64,000 nt of DNA from Glandiceps talaboti (lineage: Eukaryota > Hemichordata > Enteropneusta > Spengelidae), in assembly GCF_964340395.1 (NCBI RefSeq), contig NC_135567.1, positions 582,383 to 646,382 on the forward strand, given 5' to 3'. The position numbers and the translations under genes are program-made. The notes below the pieces were generated by a model. It was not told where the DNA came from and made no database searches. It saw only the letters and a program-made list of their open reading frames with translations. Every line of letters begins with the position of its first letter. Positions within the stretch are counted from its first letter, which is position 1. Shown here piece after piece: positions 14,421 to 27,757 of this stretch.

Positions 14421-17400
14421 AACTGTTACTAAGGGCCATGTAATCATTATCACCTGTTACTAATCACCGTTTAATAATTATCAACTGTTATTAAGGACTA
14501 TTTAATCATTATCAACTGTTACTAAGGACTATTTAATCACTATCAACTGTTATTAAGGACTATTTAATCACTATCAACTGTTATTAAGGACTATTTAATC
14601 ATTATCAACTGTTATTAAGGACTATTTAATCATTATTAACTGTTATTAAGGACTATTTAATCATTATCAACTGTTATTAAGGACTATTTAATCATTATCA
14701 ACTGTTATTAAGGACTATTTAATCATTATCAACTGTTATTAAGGACTATTTAATCATTATCAACTGTTACTAAGGACTATTTAATCACTATCAACTGTTA
14801 TTAAGGACTATTTAATCATTATCAACTGTTATTAAGGACTATTTAATCACTATCAACTGTTATTAAGGACTATTTAATCATTATCAACTGTTATTAAGGA
14901 CTATTTAATCATTATCAACTGTTATTAAGGACTATTTAATCATTATCAACTGTTATTAAGGACTATTTAATCACTATCAACTGTTACTAAGGACTATTTA
15001 ATCACTATCAACTGTTACTAAGGACTATTTAATCACTATCAACTGTTACTAAGGACTATTTAATCACTATCACCTGTTATTAAGGACTATTTAATCACTA
15101 TCAACTGTTATTAAGGACTATTTAATCACTATCAACTGTTACTAAGGACTATTTAATCATTATCAACTGTTATTAAGGACTATTTAATCACTATCAACTG
15201 TTATTAAGGACTATTTAATCACTATCACCTGTTACTAAGGACTATTTAATCATTATCAACTGTTATTAAGGACTATTTAATCACTATCAACTGTTATTAA
15301 GGACTATTTAATCACTATCAACTGTTACTAAGGACTATTTAATCACTATCAACTGTTACTAAGGACTATTTAATCACTATCAACTGTTACTAAGGACTAT
15401 TTAATCATTATCAACTGTTACTAAGGACTATTTAATCACTATCAACTGTTATTAAGGACTATTTAATCACTATCAACTGTTACTAAGGACTATTTAATCA
15501 TTATCAACTGTTATTAAGGACTATTTAATCACTATCAACTGTTACTAAGGACTATTTAATCACTATCAACTGTTATTAAGGACTATTTAATCATTATCAA
15601 CTGTTATTAAGGACTATTTAATCATTATCAACTGTTATTAAGGACTATTTAATCACTATCAACTGTTACTAAGGACTATTTAATCATTATCAACTGTTAT
15701 TAAGGACTATTTAATCACTATCAACTGTTACTAAGGACTATTTAATCACTATCAACTGTTATTAAGGACTATTTAATCATTATCAACTGTTATTAAGGAC
15801 TATTTAATCATTATCAACTGTTATTAAGGACTATTAAATCACTATCAACTGTTATTAAGGACTATTTAATCATTATCAACTGTTATTAAGGACTATTTAA
15901 TCACTATCAACTGTTATTAAGGACTATTTAATCACTATCAACTGTTACTAAGGACTATTTAATCATTATCAACTGTTATTAAGGACTATTTACTCATTAT
16001 CAACTGTTATTAAGGACTATTTAATCATTATCAACTGTTATTAAGGACTATTTAATCATTATCAACTGTTATTAAGGACTATTTAATCATTATCAACTGT
16101 TACTAAGGACTATTTAATCACTATCAACTGTTATTAAGGACTATTTAATCACTATCAACTGTTATTAAGGACTATTTAATCATTATCAACTGTTATTAAG
16201 GACTATTTAATCATTATCAACTGTTATTAAGGACTATTTAATCATTATCAACTGTTATTAAGGACTATTTAATCACTATCAACTGTTACTAAGGACTATT
16301 TAATCACTATCAACTGTTACTAAGGACTATTTAATCACTATCAACTGTTACTAAGGACTATTTAATCACTATCACCTGTTATTAAGGACTATTTAATCAC
16401 TATCAACTGTTATTAAGGACTATTTAATCACTATCAACTGTTACTAAGGACTATTTAATCATTATCAACTGTTATTAAGGACTATTTAATCACTATCAAC
16501 TGTTATTAAGGACTATTTAATCACTATCACCTGTTACTAAGGACTATTTAATCATTATCAACTGTTATTAAGGACTATTTAATCACTATCAACTGTTATT
16601 AAGGACTATTTAATCACTATCAACTGTTATTAAGGACTATTTAATCACTATCAACTGTTACTAAGGACTATTTAATCATTATCAACTGTTATTAAGGACT
16701 ATTTAATCACTATCAACTGTTACTAAGGACTATTTAATCACTATCAACTGTTATTAAGGACTATTTAATCATTATCAACTGTTATTAAGGACTATTTAAT
16801 CATTATCAACTGTTATTAAGGACTATTTAATCACTATCAACTGTTACTAAGGACTATTTAATCATTATCAACTGTTATTAAGGACTATTTAATCACTATC
16901 AACTGTTACTAAGGACTATTTAATCACTATCAACTGTTACTAAGGACTATTTAATCATTATCAACTGTTATTAAGGACTATTAAATCACTATCAACTGTT
17001 ATTAAGGACTATTTAATCATTATCAACTGTTATTAAGGACTATTTAATCACTATCAACTGTTATTAAGGACTATTTAATCACTATCAACTGTTACTAAGG
17101 ACTATTTAATCACTATCAACTGTTACTAAGGACTATTTAATCACTATCAACTGTTACTAAGGACTATTTAATCACTATCAACTGTTACTAAGGACTATTT
17201 AATCATTATCAACTGTTATTAAGGACTATTTAATCACTATCAACTGTTACTAAGGACTATTTAATCATTATCAACTGTTATTAAGGACTATTTAATCACT
17301 ATCAACTGTTATTAAGGACTATTTAATCACTATCACCTGTTACTAAGGACTATTTAATCAATATCAACTGTTATTAAGGACTATTTAATCACTATCAACT

Positions 17401-20400
17401 GTTATTAAGGACTATTTAATCACTATCAACTGTTATTAAGGACTATTTAATCACTATCAACTGTTACTAAGGACTATTTAATCATTATCAACTGTTATTA
17501 AGGACTATTTAATCACTATCAACTGTTACTAAGGACTATTTAATCACTATCAACTGTTATTAAGGACTATTTAATCATTATCAACTGTTATTAAGGACTA
17601 TTTAATCATTATCAACTGTTATTAAGGACTATTTAATCACTATCAACTGTTACTAAGGACTATTTAATCATTATCAACTGTTATTAATTACTATTTAATC
17701 ACTATCAACTGTTACTAAGGACTATTTAATCACTATCAACTGTTATTAAGGACTATTTAATCATTATCAACTGTTATTAAGGACTATTTAATCATTATCA
17801 ACTGTTATTAAGGACTATTTAATCACTATCAACTGTTATTAAGGACTATTTAATCATTATCAACTGTTATTAAGGACTATTTAATCACTATCAACTGTTA
17901 TTAAGGACTATTTAATCACTATCAACTGTTATTAAGGACTATTTAATCATTATCAACTGTTATTAAGGACTATTTAATCATTATCAACTGTTATTAAGGA
18001 CTATTTAATCACTATCAACTGTTACTAAGGACTATTTAATCACTATCAACTGTTACTAAGGACTATTTAATCACTATCACCTGTTACTAAGGACTATTTA
18101 ATCATTATCAACTGTTACTAAGGACTATTTAATCACTATCAACTGTTATTAAGGACTATTTAATCATTATCAACTGTTATTAAGGACTATTTAATCATTA
18201 TTAACTGTTACTAAGGACTATTTAATCACTATCAACTGTTATTAAGGACTATTTAATCACTATCAACTGTTATTAAGGACTATTTAATCACTATCAACTG
18301 TTACTAAGGACTATTTAATCACTATCAACTGTTACTAAGGACTATTTAATCACTATCAACTGTTACTAAGGACTATTTAATCATTATCAACTGTTATTAA
18401 GGACTATTTAATCACTATCAACTGTTATTAAGGACTATTTAATCATTATCAACTGTTATTAAGGACTATTTAATCACTATCAACTGTTATTAAGGACTAT
18501 TTAATCATTATCAACTGTTATTAAGGACTATTTAATCACTATCAACTGTTACTAAGGACTATTTAATCACTATCAACTGTTACTAAGGACTATTTAATCA
18601 CTATCAACTGTTATTAAGGACTATTAAATCACTATCAACTGTTATTAAGGACTATTTAATCACTATCAACTGTTACTAAGGACTATTTAATCACTATCAA
18701 CTGTTACTAAGGACTATTTAATCATTATCAACTGTTATTAAGGACTATTTAATCACTATCAACTGTTACTAAGGACTATTTAATCACTATCAACTGTTAT
18801 TAAGGACTATTAAATCACTATCAACTGTTATTAAGGACTATTAAATCACTATCAACTGTTATTAAGGACTATTTAATCACTATTAACTGTTATTAAGGAC
18901 TATTAAATCACTATCAACTGTTACTAAGGACTATTTAATCACTATCAACTGTTATTAAGGACTATTTAATCACTATCAACTGTTATTAAGGACTATTTAA
19001 TCACTATCAACTGTTACTAAGGACTATTTAATCACTATCAACTGTTACTAAGGACTATTTAATCACTATCAACTGTTACTAAGGACTATTTAATCACTAT
19101 CAACTGTTACTAAGGACTATTTAATCACTATCAACTGTTATTAAGGACTATTTAATCACTATCAACTGTTACTAAGGACTATTTAATCATTATCAACTGT
19201 TATTAAGGACTATTTAATCACTATCAACTGTTACTAAGGACTATTTAATCACTATTAACTGTTATTAAGGACTATTTAATAATTATCAACTGTTACTAAG
19301 GACTATTTAATAATTATCAACTGTTACTAAGGACTATTTAATCACTATCAACTGTTACTAAGGACTATTTAATCACTATTAACTGTTACTAAGGACTATT
19401 TAATCATTATCAACTGTTATTAAGGATTATTTAATCATTATCAACTGTTACTAAGGACTATTTAATCACTATCAACTGTTACTAAGGACTATTTAATCAC
19501 TATCAACTGTTATTAAGGACTATTTAATCATTATCAACTGTTATTAAGGACTATTTAATCATTATCAACTGTTACTAAGGACTATTTACTCATTATCAAC
19601 TGTTATTAAGGACTATTTAATCATTATCAACTGTTATTAAGGACTATTTAATCACTATCAACTGTTATTAAGGACTATTTAATCACTATCAACTGTTACT
19701 AAGGACTATTTAATCACTATCAACTGTTACTAAGGACTATTTAATCACTATCAACTGTTACTAAGGACTATTTAATCACTATCAACTGTTACTAAGGACT
19801 ATTTAATCACTATCAACTGTTACTAAGGACTATTTAATCACTATCAACTGTTACTAAGGACTATTTAATCACTATCAACTGTTACTAAGGACTATTTAAT
19901 CACTATCAACTGTTACTAAGGACTATTTAATCACTATCAACTGTTACTAAGGACTATTTAATCATTATCAACTGTTATTAAGGACTATTTAATCACTATC
20001 AACTGTTACTAAGGACTATTTAATCACTATCAACTGTTACTAAGGACTATTTAATCACTATCAACTGTTACTAAGGACTATTTAATCACTATCAACTGTT
20101 ACTAAGGACTATTTAATCACTATCAACTGTTACTAAGGACTATTTAATCATTATCAACTGTTATTAAGGACTATTTAATCACTATCAACTGTTACTAAGG
20201 ACTATTTAATCACTATCAACTGTTATTAAGGACTATTTAATCACTATCAACTGTTACTAAGGACTATTTAATCACTATCAACTGTTACTAAGGACTATTT
20301 AATCACTATCAACTGTTACTAAGGACTATTTAATCATTATCAACTGTTATTAAGGACTATTTAATCACTATCAACTGTTACTAAGGACTATTTAATCACT

Positions 20401-23400
20401 ATCAACTGTTACTAAGGACTATTTAATCACTATCAACTGTTACTAAGGACTATTTAATCACTATCAACTGTTATTAAGGACTATTTAATCATTATCAACT
20501 GTTACTAAGGACTATTTAATCACTATCAACTGTTACTAAGGACTATTTAATCATTATCAACTGTTATTAAGGACTATTTAATCACTATCAACTGTTATTA
20601 AGGACTATTTAATCATTATCAACTGTTACTAAGGAATATTTAATCACTATCAACTGTTACTAAGGACTATTTAATCACTATCAACTGTTATTAAGGACTA
20701 TTTAATCATTATCAACTGTTACTAAGGACTATTTAATCACTATCAACTGTTACTAAGGACTATTTAATCATTATCAACTGTTACTAAGGACTATTTAATC
20801 ACTATCAACTGTTACTAAGGTCTATTTAATCACTATCAACTGTTATTAAGGACTATTTAATCACTATCAACTGTTACTAAGGACTATTTAATCATTATCA
20901 ACTGTTATTAAGGACTATTTAATCACTATCAACTGTTATTAAGGACTATTTAATCACTATCAACTGTTACTAAGGACTATTTAATCACTATCAACTGTTA
21001 CTAAGGACTATTTAATCACTATCAACTGTTACTAAGGACTATTTAATCACTATCAACTGTTATTAAGGACTATTTAATAATTATCAACTGTTATTAAGGA
21101 CTATTTAATCACTATCAACTGTTACTAAGGACTATTTAATCATTATTAACTGTTATTAAGGACTATTTAATCACTATCAACTGTTACTAAGGACTATTTA
21201 ATCACTATTAACTGTTATTAAGGACTATTAAATCACTATCAACTGTTACTAAGGACTATTTAATCACTATCAACTGTTACTAAGGACTATTTAATCACTA
21301 TCAACTGTTATTAAGGACTATTTAATCACTATCAACTGTTACTAAGGACTATTTAATCACTATCAACTGTTATTAAGGACTATTTAATCACTATCAACTG
21401 TTACTAAGGACTATTTAATCACTATCAACTGTTATTAAGGACTATTTAATAATTATCAACTGTTATTAAGGACTATTTAATCACTATCAACTGTTACTAA
21501 GGACTATTTAATCATTATTAACTGTTATTAAGGACTATTTAATCACTATCAACTGTTACTAAGGACTATTTAATCACTATTAACTGTTATTAAGGACTAT
21601 TAAATCACTATCAACTGTTACTAAGGACTATTTAATCATTATTAACTGTTACTAAGGACTATTTAATCACTATTAACTGTTATTAAGGACTATTTAATCT
21701 CTATCAACTGTTACTAAGGACTATTTAATCATTATTAACTGTTATTAAGGACTATTTAATCACTATCAACTGTTACTAAGGACTATTTAATCACTATCAA
21801 CTGTTACTAAGGACTATTAAATCACTATCAACTGTTATTAAGGACTATTTAATCACTATCAACTGTTACTAAGGACTATTTAATCACTATTAACTGTTAT
21901 TAAGGACTATTTAATCACTATCAACTGTTACTAAGGACTATTTAATCACTATCAACTGTTATTAAGGACTATTTAATCATTATCAACTGTTATTAAGGAC
22001 TATTTAATCACTATCAACTGTTACTAAGGACTATTTAATCACTATCAACTGTTACTAAGGACTATTTAATCACTATCAACTGTTATTAAGGACTATTTAA
22101 TCATTATCAACTGTTACTAAGGACTATTTAATCACTATCAACTGTTATTAAGTACTATTTAATCATTATCAACTGTTACTAAGGACTATTTAATCATTAT
22201 CAACTGTTATTAAGGACTATTTAATCACTATCAACTGTTATTAAGGACTATTTAATCATTATCAACTGTTACTAAGGACTATTTAATCACTATCAACTGT
22301 TACTAAGGACTATTTAATCATTATCAACTGTTATTAAGGACTATTTAATCACTATCAACTGTTATTAAGGACTATTTAATCACTATCAACTGTTATTAAG
22401 GACTATTTAATCACTATCAACTGTTATTAAGGACTATTTAATCACTATCAACTGTTACTAAGGACTATTTAATCATTATCAACTGTTATTAAGGACTATT
22501 TAATCATTATCAACTGTTATTAAGGACTATTTAATCACTATCAACTGTTATTAAGGACTATTTAATCACTATCAACTGTTATTAAGGACTATTTAATCAC
22601 TATCAACTGTTATTAAGGACTATTTAATCACTATCAACTGTTATTAAGGACTATTTAATCATTATCAACTGTTATTAAGGACTATTTAATCACTATCAAC
22701 TGTTACTAAGGACTATTTAATCACTATCAACTGTTACTAAGGACTATTTAATCACTATCAACTGTTATTAAGGACTATTTAATCATTATCAACTGTTACT
22801 AAGGACTATTTAATCACTATCAACTGTTATTAAGGACTATTTAATCATTATCAACTGTTACTAAGGACTATTTAATCACTATCAACTGTTATTAAGGACT
22901 ATTTAATCACTATCAACTGTTATTAAGGACTATTTAATCATTATCAACTGTTACTAAGGACTATTTAATCACTATCAACTGTTACTAAGGACTATTTAAT
23001 CATTATCAACTGTTATTAAGGACTATTTAATCACTATCAACTGTTATTAAGGACTATTTAATCACTATCAACTGTTATTAAGGACTATTTAATCATTATC
23101 AACTGTTATTAAGGACTATTTAATCACTATCAACTGTTATTAAGGACTATTTAATCATTATCAACTGTTATTAAGGACTATTTAATCACTATCAACTGTT
23201 ACTAAGGACTATTTAATCACTATCAAATGTTACTAAGGACTATTTAATCACTATCAACTGTTACTAAGGACTATTTAATCACTATCAACTGTTATTAAGG
23301 ACTATTTAATCACTATCAACTGTTATTAAGGACTATTTAATCACTATCAACTGTTATTAAGGACTATTTAATCATTATCAACTGTTATTAAGGACTATTT

Positions 23401-24131
23401 AATCATTATCAACTGTTATTAAGGACTATTTAATCACTATCAACTGTTATTAAGGACTATTTAATCACTATCAACTGTTATTAAGGACTATTTAATCACT
23501 ATCAACTGTTATTAAGGACTATTTAATCATTATCAACTGTTATTAAGGACTATTTAATCATTATCAACTGTTATTAAGGACTATTTAATCACTATCAACT
23601 GTTATTAAGGACTATTTAATCACTATCAACTGTTATTAAGGACTATTTAATCACTATCAACTGTTATTAAGGACTATTTAATCATTATCAACTGTTATTA
23701 AGGACTATTTAATCATTATCAACTGTTATTAAGGACTATTAAATCATTATCAACTGTTATTAAGGACTATTTAATCATTATCAACTGTTATTAAGGACTA
23801 TTTAATCACTATCAACTGTTACTAAGGACTATTTAATCACTATCAACTGTTACTAAGGACTATTTAATCACTATCAACTGTTATTAAGGACTATTTAATC
23901 ACTATCAACTGTTATTAAGGACTATTTAATCACTATCAACTGTTACTAAGGACTATTTAATCATTATCAACTGTTATTAAGGACTATTTAATCATTATCA
24001 ACTGTTATTAAGGACTATTAAATCACTATCAACTGTTATTAAGGACTATTTAATCATTATCAACTGTTATTAAGGACTATTTAATCATTATCAACTGTTA
24101 CTAAGGACTATTTAATCACTATCAACTGTTA
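14421..24131. repeat. 31-bp satellite array, about 313 copies with no net length change
   Basis: The unit is CTGTTAYTAAGGACTATTTA followed by ATCAYTATCAA (31 bp). The first CTGTTA is at 14423 and the last at 24126, a distance of 9703 = 313 x 31, so there is no net insertion or deletion over 9.7 kb. Nearly all variation is at two positions, both C/T: in TTAYTAAGG and in ATCAYTATC. Rarer variants include TATTAAATC, AATAATTATC and TATTAACTG. The first two or three units (14421-14485) are the most divergent. The array follows the 3' end of the plus-strand gene and directly abuts the 52-bp array. Confidence 0.97.
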
Positions 24132-24365
24132 CGGTGATGTCACATTGTGTATTGTGACGGTGATGTCACATTGTGTACTGTAATGATGACGTCACATTGT
24201 GTATTGTGACGGTGATGTCACATTGTGTACTGTAATGATGACGTCACATTTTGTATTGTGACGGTGATGTCACATTGTGTACTGTAATGATGACGTCACA
24301 TTGTATATTGTGACGGTGATGTCACATTGTGTACTGTAATGATGACGTCACATTGTATATTGTGA
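24132..24365. repeat. 52-bp repeat, about 4.5 copies, with CRE palindromes
   Basis: The unit alternates GGTGATGTCACATTGTGTA with ATGATGACGTCACATTGT. TGACGTCA, the full cAMP-response-element palindrome, recurs exactly 52 bp apart (within GATGACGTCAC near 24187, 24239, 24291 and 24343), with half-type TGATGTCA sites between. It joins the preceding 31-bp array with no spacer at ATCAACTGTTACGGTGATG. Whether any CREB/ATF-type factor binds it is unknown. Confidence 0.85.
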
Positions 24366-24400
24366 TGGTGACATCTCGTAAGAATTACTTAGCTTTCGAG

Positions 24401-25345
24401 GGGCCGGTCAGTTTCTTTGGCCGGGGGAGGGGGGGGATTTCTAGGGGTCACCCTGTTTTTGAAAATGGCAATAGGGATGGGGGGGGGGGGGTCATTGTGT
24501 TTTGGATTTTGATGGAAGAAAAAATCCTTTTCTACAATGGCATATAGCCTTGTCTGAAATGTTGCACATGTAAATATTTGTTCTTGTCCCTGTTTCTTAC
24601 ATGAATTCTTTAATATTACTTATTAGTTCAAACATAACTATACATATACATATACATATACATGTATTACCTAGCTACCACACTAGTAACAGAACATGTC
24701 ATGGAAATGCTTGGCTGTTTCACAATAAGTGCTTCACTTATATTGCACTTTGGGGCAAAATTGAACTTGAAGGTTTCGTAATGGTAATCTTCATAGATAG
24801 TTTATAAAAGAAGTTAATCTAAAATGTTCTACTCGTCACTATGAACTTGTCAGAAGGGATTAATACACTTTCTATTTTGGACACTACATGTTATTGACAC
24901 TACAAATCACCACATCACATCAGATTCCAGTTTCTATTATACACTAGGTATGACCACCTAAAGTTCTCTAACATACCGGTGACTTTACTATACATGCAAT
25001 ATTAATGTCCCTATACCAATGTTACAGGCCCATTTTTATGTGACATGGGAAACTCATTTAAAACTTTACATTTACATTAGTTTTTCGAAGCTTGGAAATA
25101 TTACCTCAAAGGCTATGAATAACCTAAACATTGCCTTAATAGAAGCAAAAAACTGCAGATCTGCCAGGGGGAAAACCCCAAGGACTTCCTCACCCCAGAG
25201 GTCACTCATGCATTCAACCAATAATCTGATGCACCAGCAACCTTTTTCCTGTCATAATGGTATTAAACTTTTCTTAAATATTTTCACCCTATTCTAATTT
25301 GAGATGATATTGTCTTTTAAAGATGTGACATGTTTGCCAAACTTA
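24401..25345 (+). mobile_element. Truncated copy of a TIR transposon family (left part only)
   Basis: It begins GGGCCGGTCAGTTTCTTTGG, matching the terminus of the element at 38969-40992. Its interior (poly-G blocks, TTCTTGTCCCTGTTTCTTAC, CTAGCTACCACACTAGT, AAGTGCTTCACTTATATTGC) is the reverse complement of about 40065-40992. Homology runs to about 25343 (GACATGTTTGCC) and then stops, so the distal half and second terminus are missing. Short reading frames of 68-92 codons here are unlikely to be genes. A non-autonomous DNA transposon is the best reading. Confidence 0.8.
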
Positions 25346-25566
25346 AGAATTGTATAAATTGGGATTATAATATCAACCTGTCTGGGTTATAAATTGGGAT
25401 AAAATATTTTATATGTAGCTAATAATGGGGCTAGTGTCAGCTTACTAGATGTTTGGTCGGGAGAGTAAACAACACATTACATTTACTTGATACTAATGGA
25501 AATATGGGAGAGGCAAGAAGTTGGTACTATCATGATAACATGAGAAGAATGGTACTATCAGAGCAG

Positions 25567-26268
25567 GTAGAGAGAGGGTGCTATGACACTGTGGAAGAGG
25601 GGGTGTTACCACTATACTCTGTAGAGAGAGGGTGCTATGACACTGTGAAAGAGGGGGTGTTACCACTATACTCTGTAGAGAGAGGGTGCTATGACACTGT
25701 GAAAGAGGGGGTGTTACCACTATACTCTGTAGAGAGAGGGTGCTATGACACTGTGAAAGAGGGGGTGTTACCACTATACTCTGTAGAGAGAGGGTGCTAT
25801 GACACTGTGAAAGAGAGGGTGTTACCACTATACTCTGTAGAGAGAGGGTGCTATGACACTGTGAAAGAGGGGGTGTTACCACTATACTCTGTAGAGAGAG
25901 GGTGCTATGACACTGTGAAAGAGGGGGTGTTACCACTATACTCTGTAGAGAGAGGGTGCTATGACACTATGAAAGAGGGGGTGTTACCACTATACTCTGT
26001 AGAGAGAGGGTGCTATGACACTGTGAAAGAGGGGGTGTTACCACTATACTCTGTAGAGAGAGGGTGCTATGGCACTGTGAAAGAGGGGGTGTTACCACTA
26101 TACTCTGTAGAGAGAGGGTGCTATGACACTGTGAAAGAGGGGGTGTTACCACTATACTCTGTAGAGAGAGGGTGCTATGACACTGTGAAAGAGGGGGTGT
26201 TACCACTATACTCTGTAGAGAGAGGGTGCTATGGCACTGTGAAAGAGGGGGTGTTACCACTATACTAT
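25567..26268. repeat. 54-bp minisatellite, 13 copies
   Basis: The unit starts GTAGAGAGAGGGTGCTATGA and continues CACTGTGAAAGAGGGGGTG then TTACCACTATACTCT. GTAGAG occurs at 25567 and every 54 bp to 26215, giving exactly 13 copies. Because 54 is a multiple of 3, the plus strand reads as an 18-residue repeat (VERGCYDTVKEGVLPLYS) and the minus strand is open too. The plus frame opens only with TTG at 25453; its first in-frame ATG (about 25504) has no coding-like lead-in. I treat it as a non-coding repeat between two convergent genes. Confidence 0.9.
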
Positions 26269-26594
26269 GGGGGGGAGTTGTGCTACCACGATAATACAAG
26301 ATATGGTGCTACATTGAGAGAGAGACTCACTATCTGTTTATTGTTATCATAACTCTAATATACTGATTTGAACCGTAAGTATTTTAAAGAAGTCTTTTGA
26401 AATATCGACATTTATCTGAAATATTGATATGATTTGTAATTAATAAAATACATCAGAAATGTAGTCCGAGTTAGCAATCAAAAATCAAAATTATAACTTA
26501 ATTAATACTACATAAATGTTCTTGGTGACATCAGCATAGGTATTAAGTGGGTACCATACCCAGAATTCCCTACCTCAATACACGAGAAATTGGT
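26269..26594. other. Intergenic AT-rich sequence, nothing recognised
   Basis: About 330 bp between the 54-bp array and the likely 3' end of the aminopeptidase gene. It has several A/T runs (ATTAATAAAATAC near 26440) but no gene, structured RNA or transposon end that I can support. Confidence 0.6.
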
Positions 26595-26614
26595 TCGTGG
26601 CGAATTTGAATAAT

Positions 26615-26620
26615 TTTATT
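26615..26620 (-). terminator. Candidate polyadenylation signal of the aminopeptidase gene
   Basis: TTTATT on the plus strand gives AATAAA on the minus strand, about 445 bp downstream of the stop codon at 27066. This would make 26595-27065 the 3' UTR, including the (TGA)n tract. Another TTTATT near 26337 is an alternative. Confidence 0.45.
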
Positions 26621-26777
26621 CCTCACATTTTAAGGCAAATTGCAGAATGTATAGGTGGTGACAGCGACTTTTTACGACTTCATGACATCAGTCCTGCCTT
26701 TGTTCCAGTTTAAGTAATTTACACAACTGTTTAAATATTCACAGAATGTTACCTCAGAAATAAGATTGATATATATC

Positions 26778-26825
<48 letters not shown>
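26778..26825. repeat. (TCA)n microsatellite, about 16 copies
   Basis: An uninterrupted TCA trinucleotide run, (TGA)n on the minus strand. It lies inside the probable 3' UTR of the minus-strand aminopeptidase. On the minus strand one frame reads as poly-Asp, a by-product. Confidence 0.9.
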
Positions 26826-27065
26826 CTACTACTAAAATACTGCAAATGATTTAATCTCAAAATATACTAATGATAAAATGGATATTATAGCTACACATCA
26901 GAATCTTATATTAAATGAAAATAATGTCATGTGAAACTGTAATATACAGTTATGACGTCATATGAAACTGCATACAATACTAACAACCATCACGTTGGTG
27001 TCTATAACTAACGTTGAGCATCACTATGGTGATAACTGCTATGGCGACCATTGCTATGGTGATCA

Positions 27066-27206
27066 TTACTGTGCATTCAACCACCTCTGAACACTTTCAA
27101 TGTTATCCCTCATCCATTTAATGTTGGCTTTGGTACCTTCAATGGCTTGTTCATAAGCACGAGCTGCGGAGCCAAGATTTGGATGGGCTGCTCCAAAGTC
27201 TTCAAG
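27066..27206 (-). CDS. M1 aminopeptidase, terminal coding exon
   Basis: The acceptor CTATTTTGCAG precedes LEDFGAAHP, and the exon runs 46 codons to TAA (27066-27068). It holds the last helix pair of the ERAP1_C domain, with the family motif TKANIKWMRDN followed by a hydrophobic helix and the end WLNAQ. It enters in phase 0 and so accepts either of the two upstream alternative exons, both of which end in phase 0 (CAG). There is no C-terminal membrane anchor, consistent with an N-terminally anchored or soluble enzyme. It closes the partial protein at residue 442. Confidence 0.93.
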   Translation of the reverse strand, partial: LEDFGAAHPNLGSAARAYEQAIEGTKANIKWMRDNIESVQRWLNAQ

Positions 27207-27441
27207 CTGCAAAATAGATATAAAGTGTGGTTGAATAAAATCATAGAATCACATATATCATCCTCGTGGGAAGTGGCGTATCCATCACTTAGGCAATGTT
27301 CACATGTGACATCCCCATCATGAGAAGTGACACCCCCTCATCAGAAGTGACACACCTCCTCAGAAGTTGAAATACCTTTTCACCAGAAATGACATCCCTT
27401 CATTAGAAGTGGTATACTCTGTCATCGAAAGTAGCATCGTA

Positions 27442-27458
27442 TTTATCTTGTCTATCTA

Positions 27459-27539
<81 letters not shown>

Positions 27540-27584
27540 GTCTCTCTTGTCTGTTGTCTGTCTGTTGTTTGTCTATCTCTTGTC

Positions 27585-27618
<34 letters not shown>
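27442..27618. repeat. (TCTG)n microsatellite
   Basis: A TCTG tetranucleotide tract with a few interruptions (TGTCTCTCTTG near 27540, TTTGTCTATCTC near 27570). It lies in the last intron of the aminopeptidase, about 57 bp downstream of the donor of exon 27676-27757, and reads (CAGA)n on the transcribed strand. Cys/Leu/Ser-repeat frames here are artefacts. Confidence 0.95.
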
Positions 27619-27675
27619 GACCCTATTCTACATGAGCACATTGTCAGCATTAACCAAAGTATAAATGTGTACTAC

Positions 27676-27757
27676 CTGTGTCAGTTCGAAATCTGTGTTG
27701 AGTTGCTTGGTAACTGCTTTAAGAATTCTGCTCCAAGTAAACAGACTAGATCCATAC
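27676..27757 (-). CDS. M1 aminopeptidase, alternative penultimate exon B
   Basis: The acceptor CTCTTTCCAG precedes GTATGGATCTAG; the donor is CAG followed by GTAGTACAC. The exon is 82 bp, enters needing one base (G completes the split Met codon) and leaves in phase 0. It encodes YGSSLFTWSRILKAVTKQ then LNTDFELTQ, the ERAP1_C segment that in other M1 enzymes reads like YG.GSF.FS.LI.AVT...T..ELQ. It matches exon A (28490-28571) at 18 of 27 residues with identical length and phases. Used after A, it would be read GTA TGG ATC TAG and stop at once, so the two should be mutually exclusive. Its acceptor region has been amplified into the adjoining 37-bp array. Which exon is ancestral is not clear. 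Confidence 0.85.

Noticed and set aside
1-24131. CRISPR-like arrays
   Set aside because: Units are directly adjacent with no unique spacers, and the context is a spliced eukaryotic genome.
14421-24131. Centromeric satellite or telomeric repeat
   Set aside because: The 31-bp array sits between ordinary genes, is only 9.7 kb, and is one of many unrelated local arrays; no telomere motif is seen.
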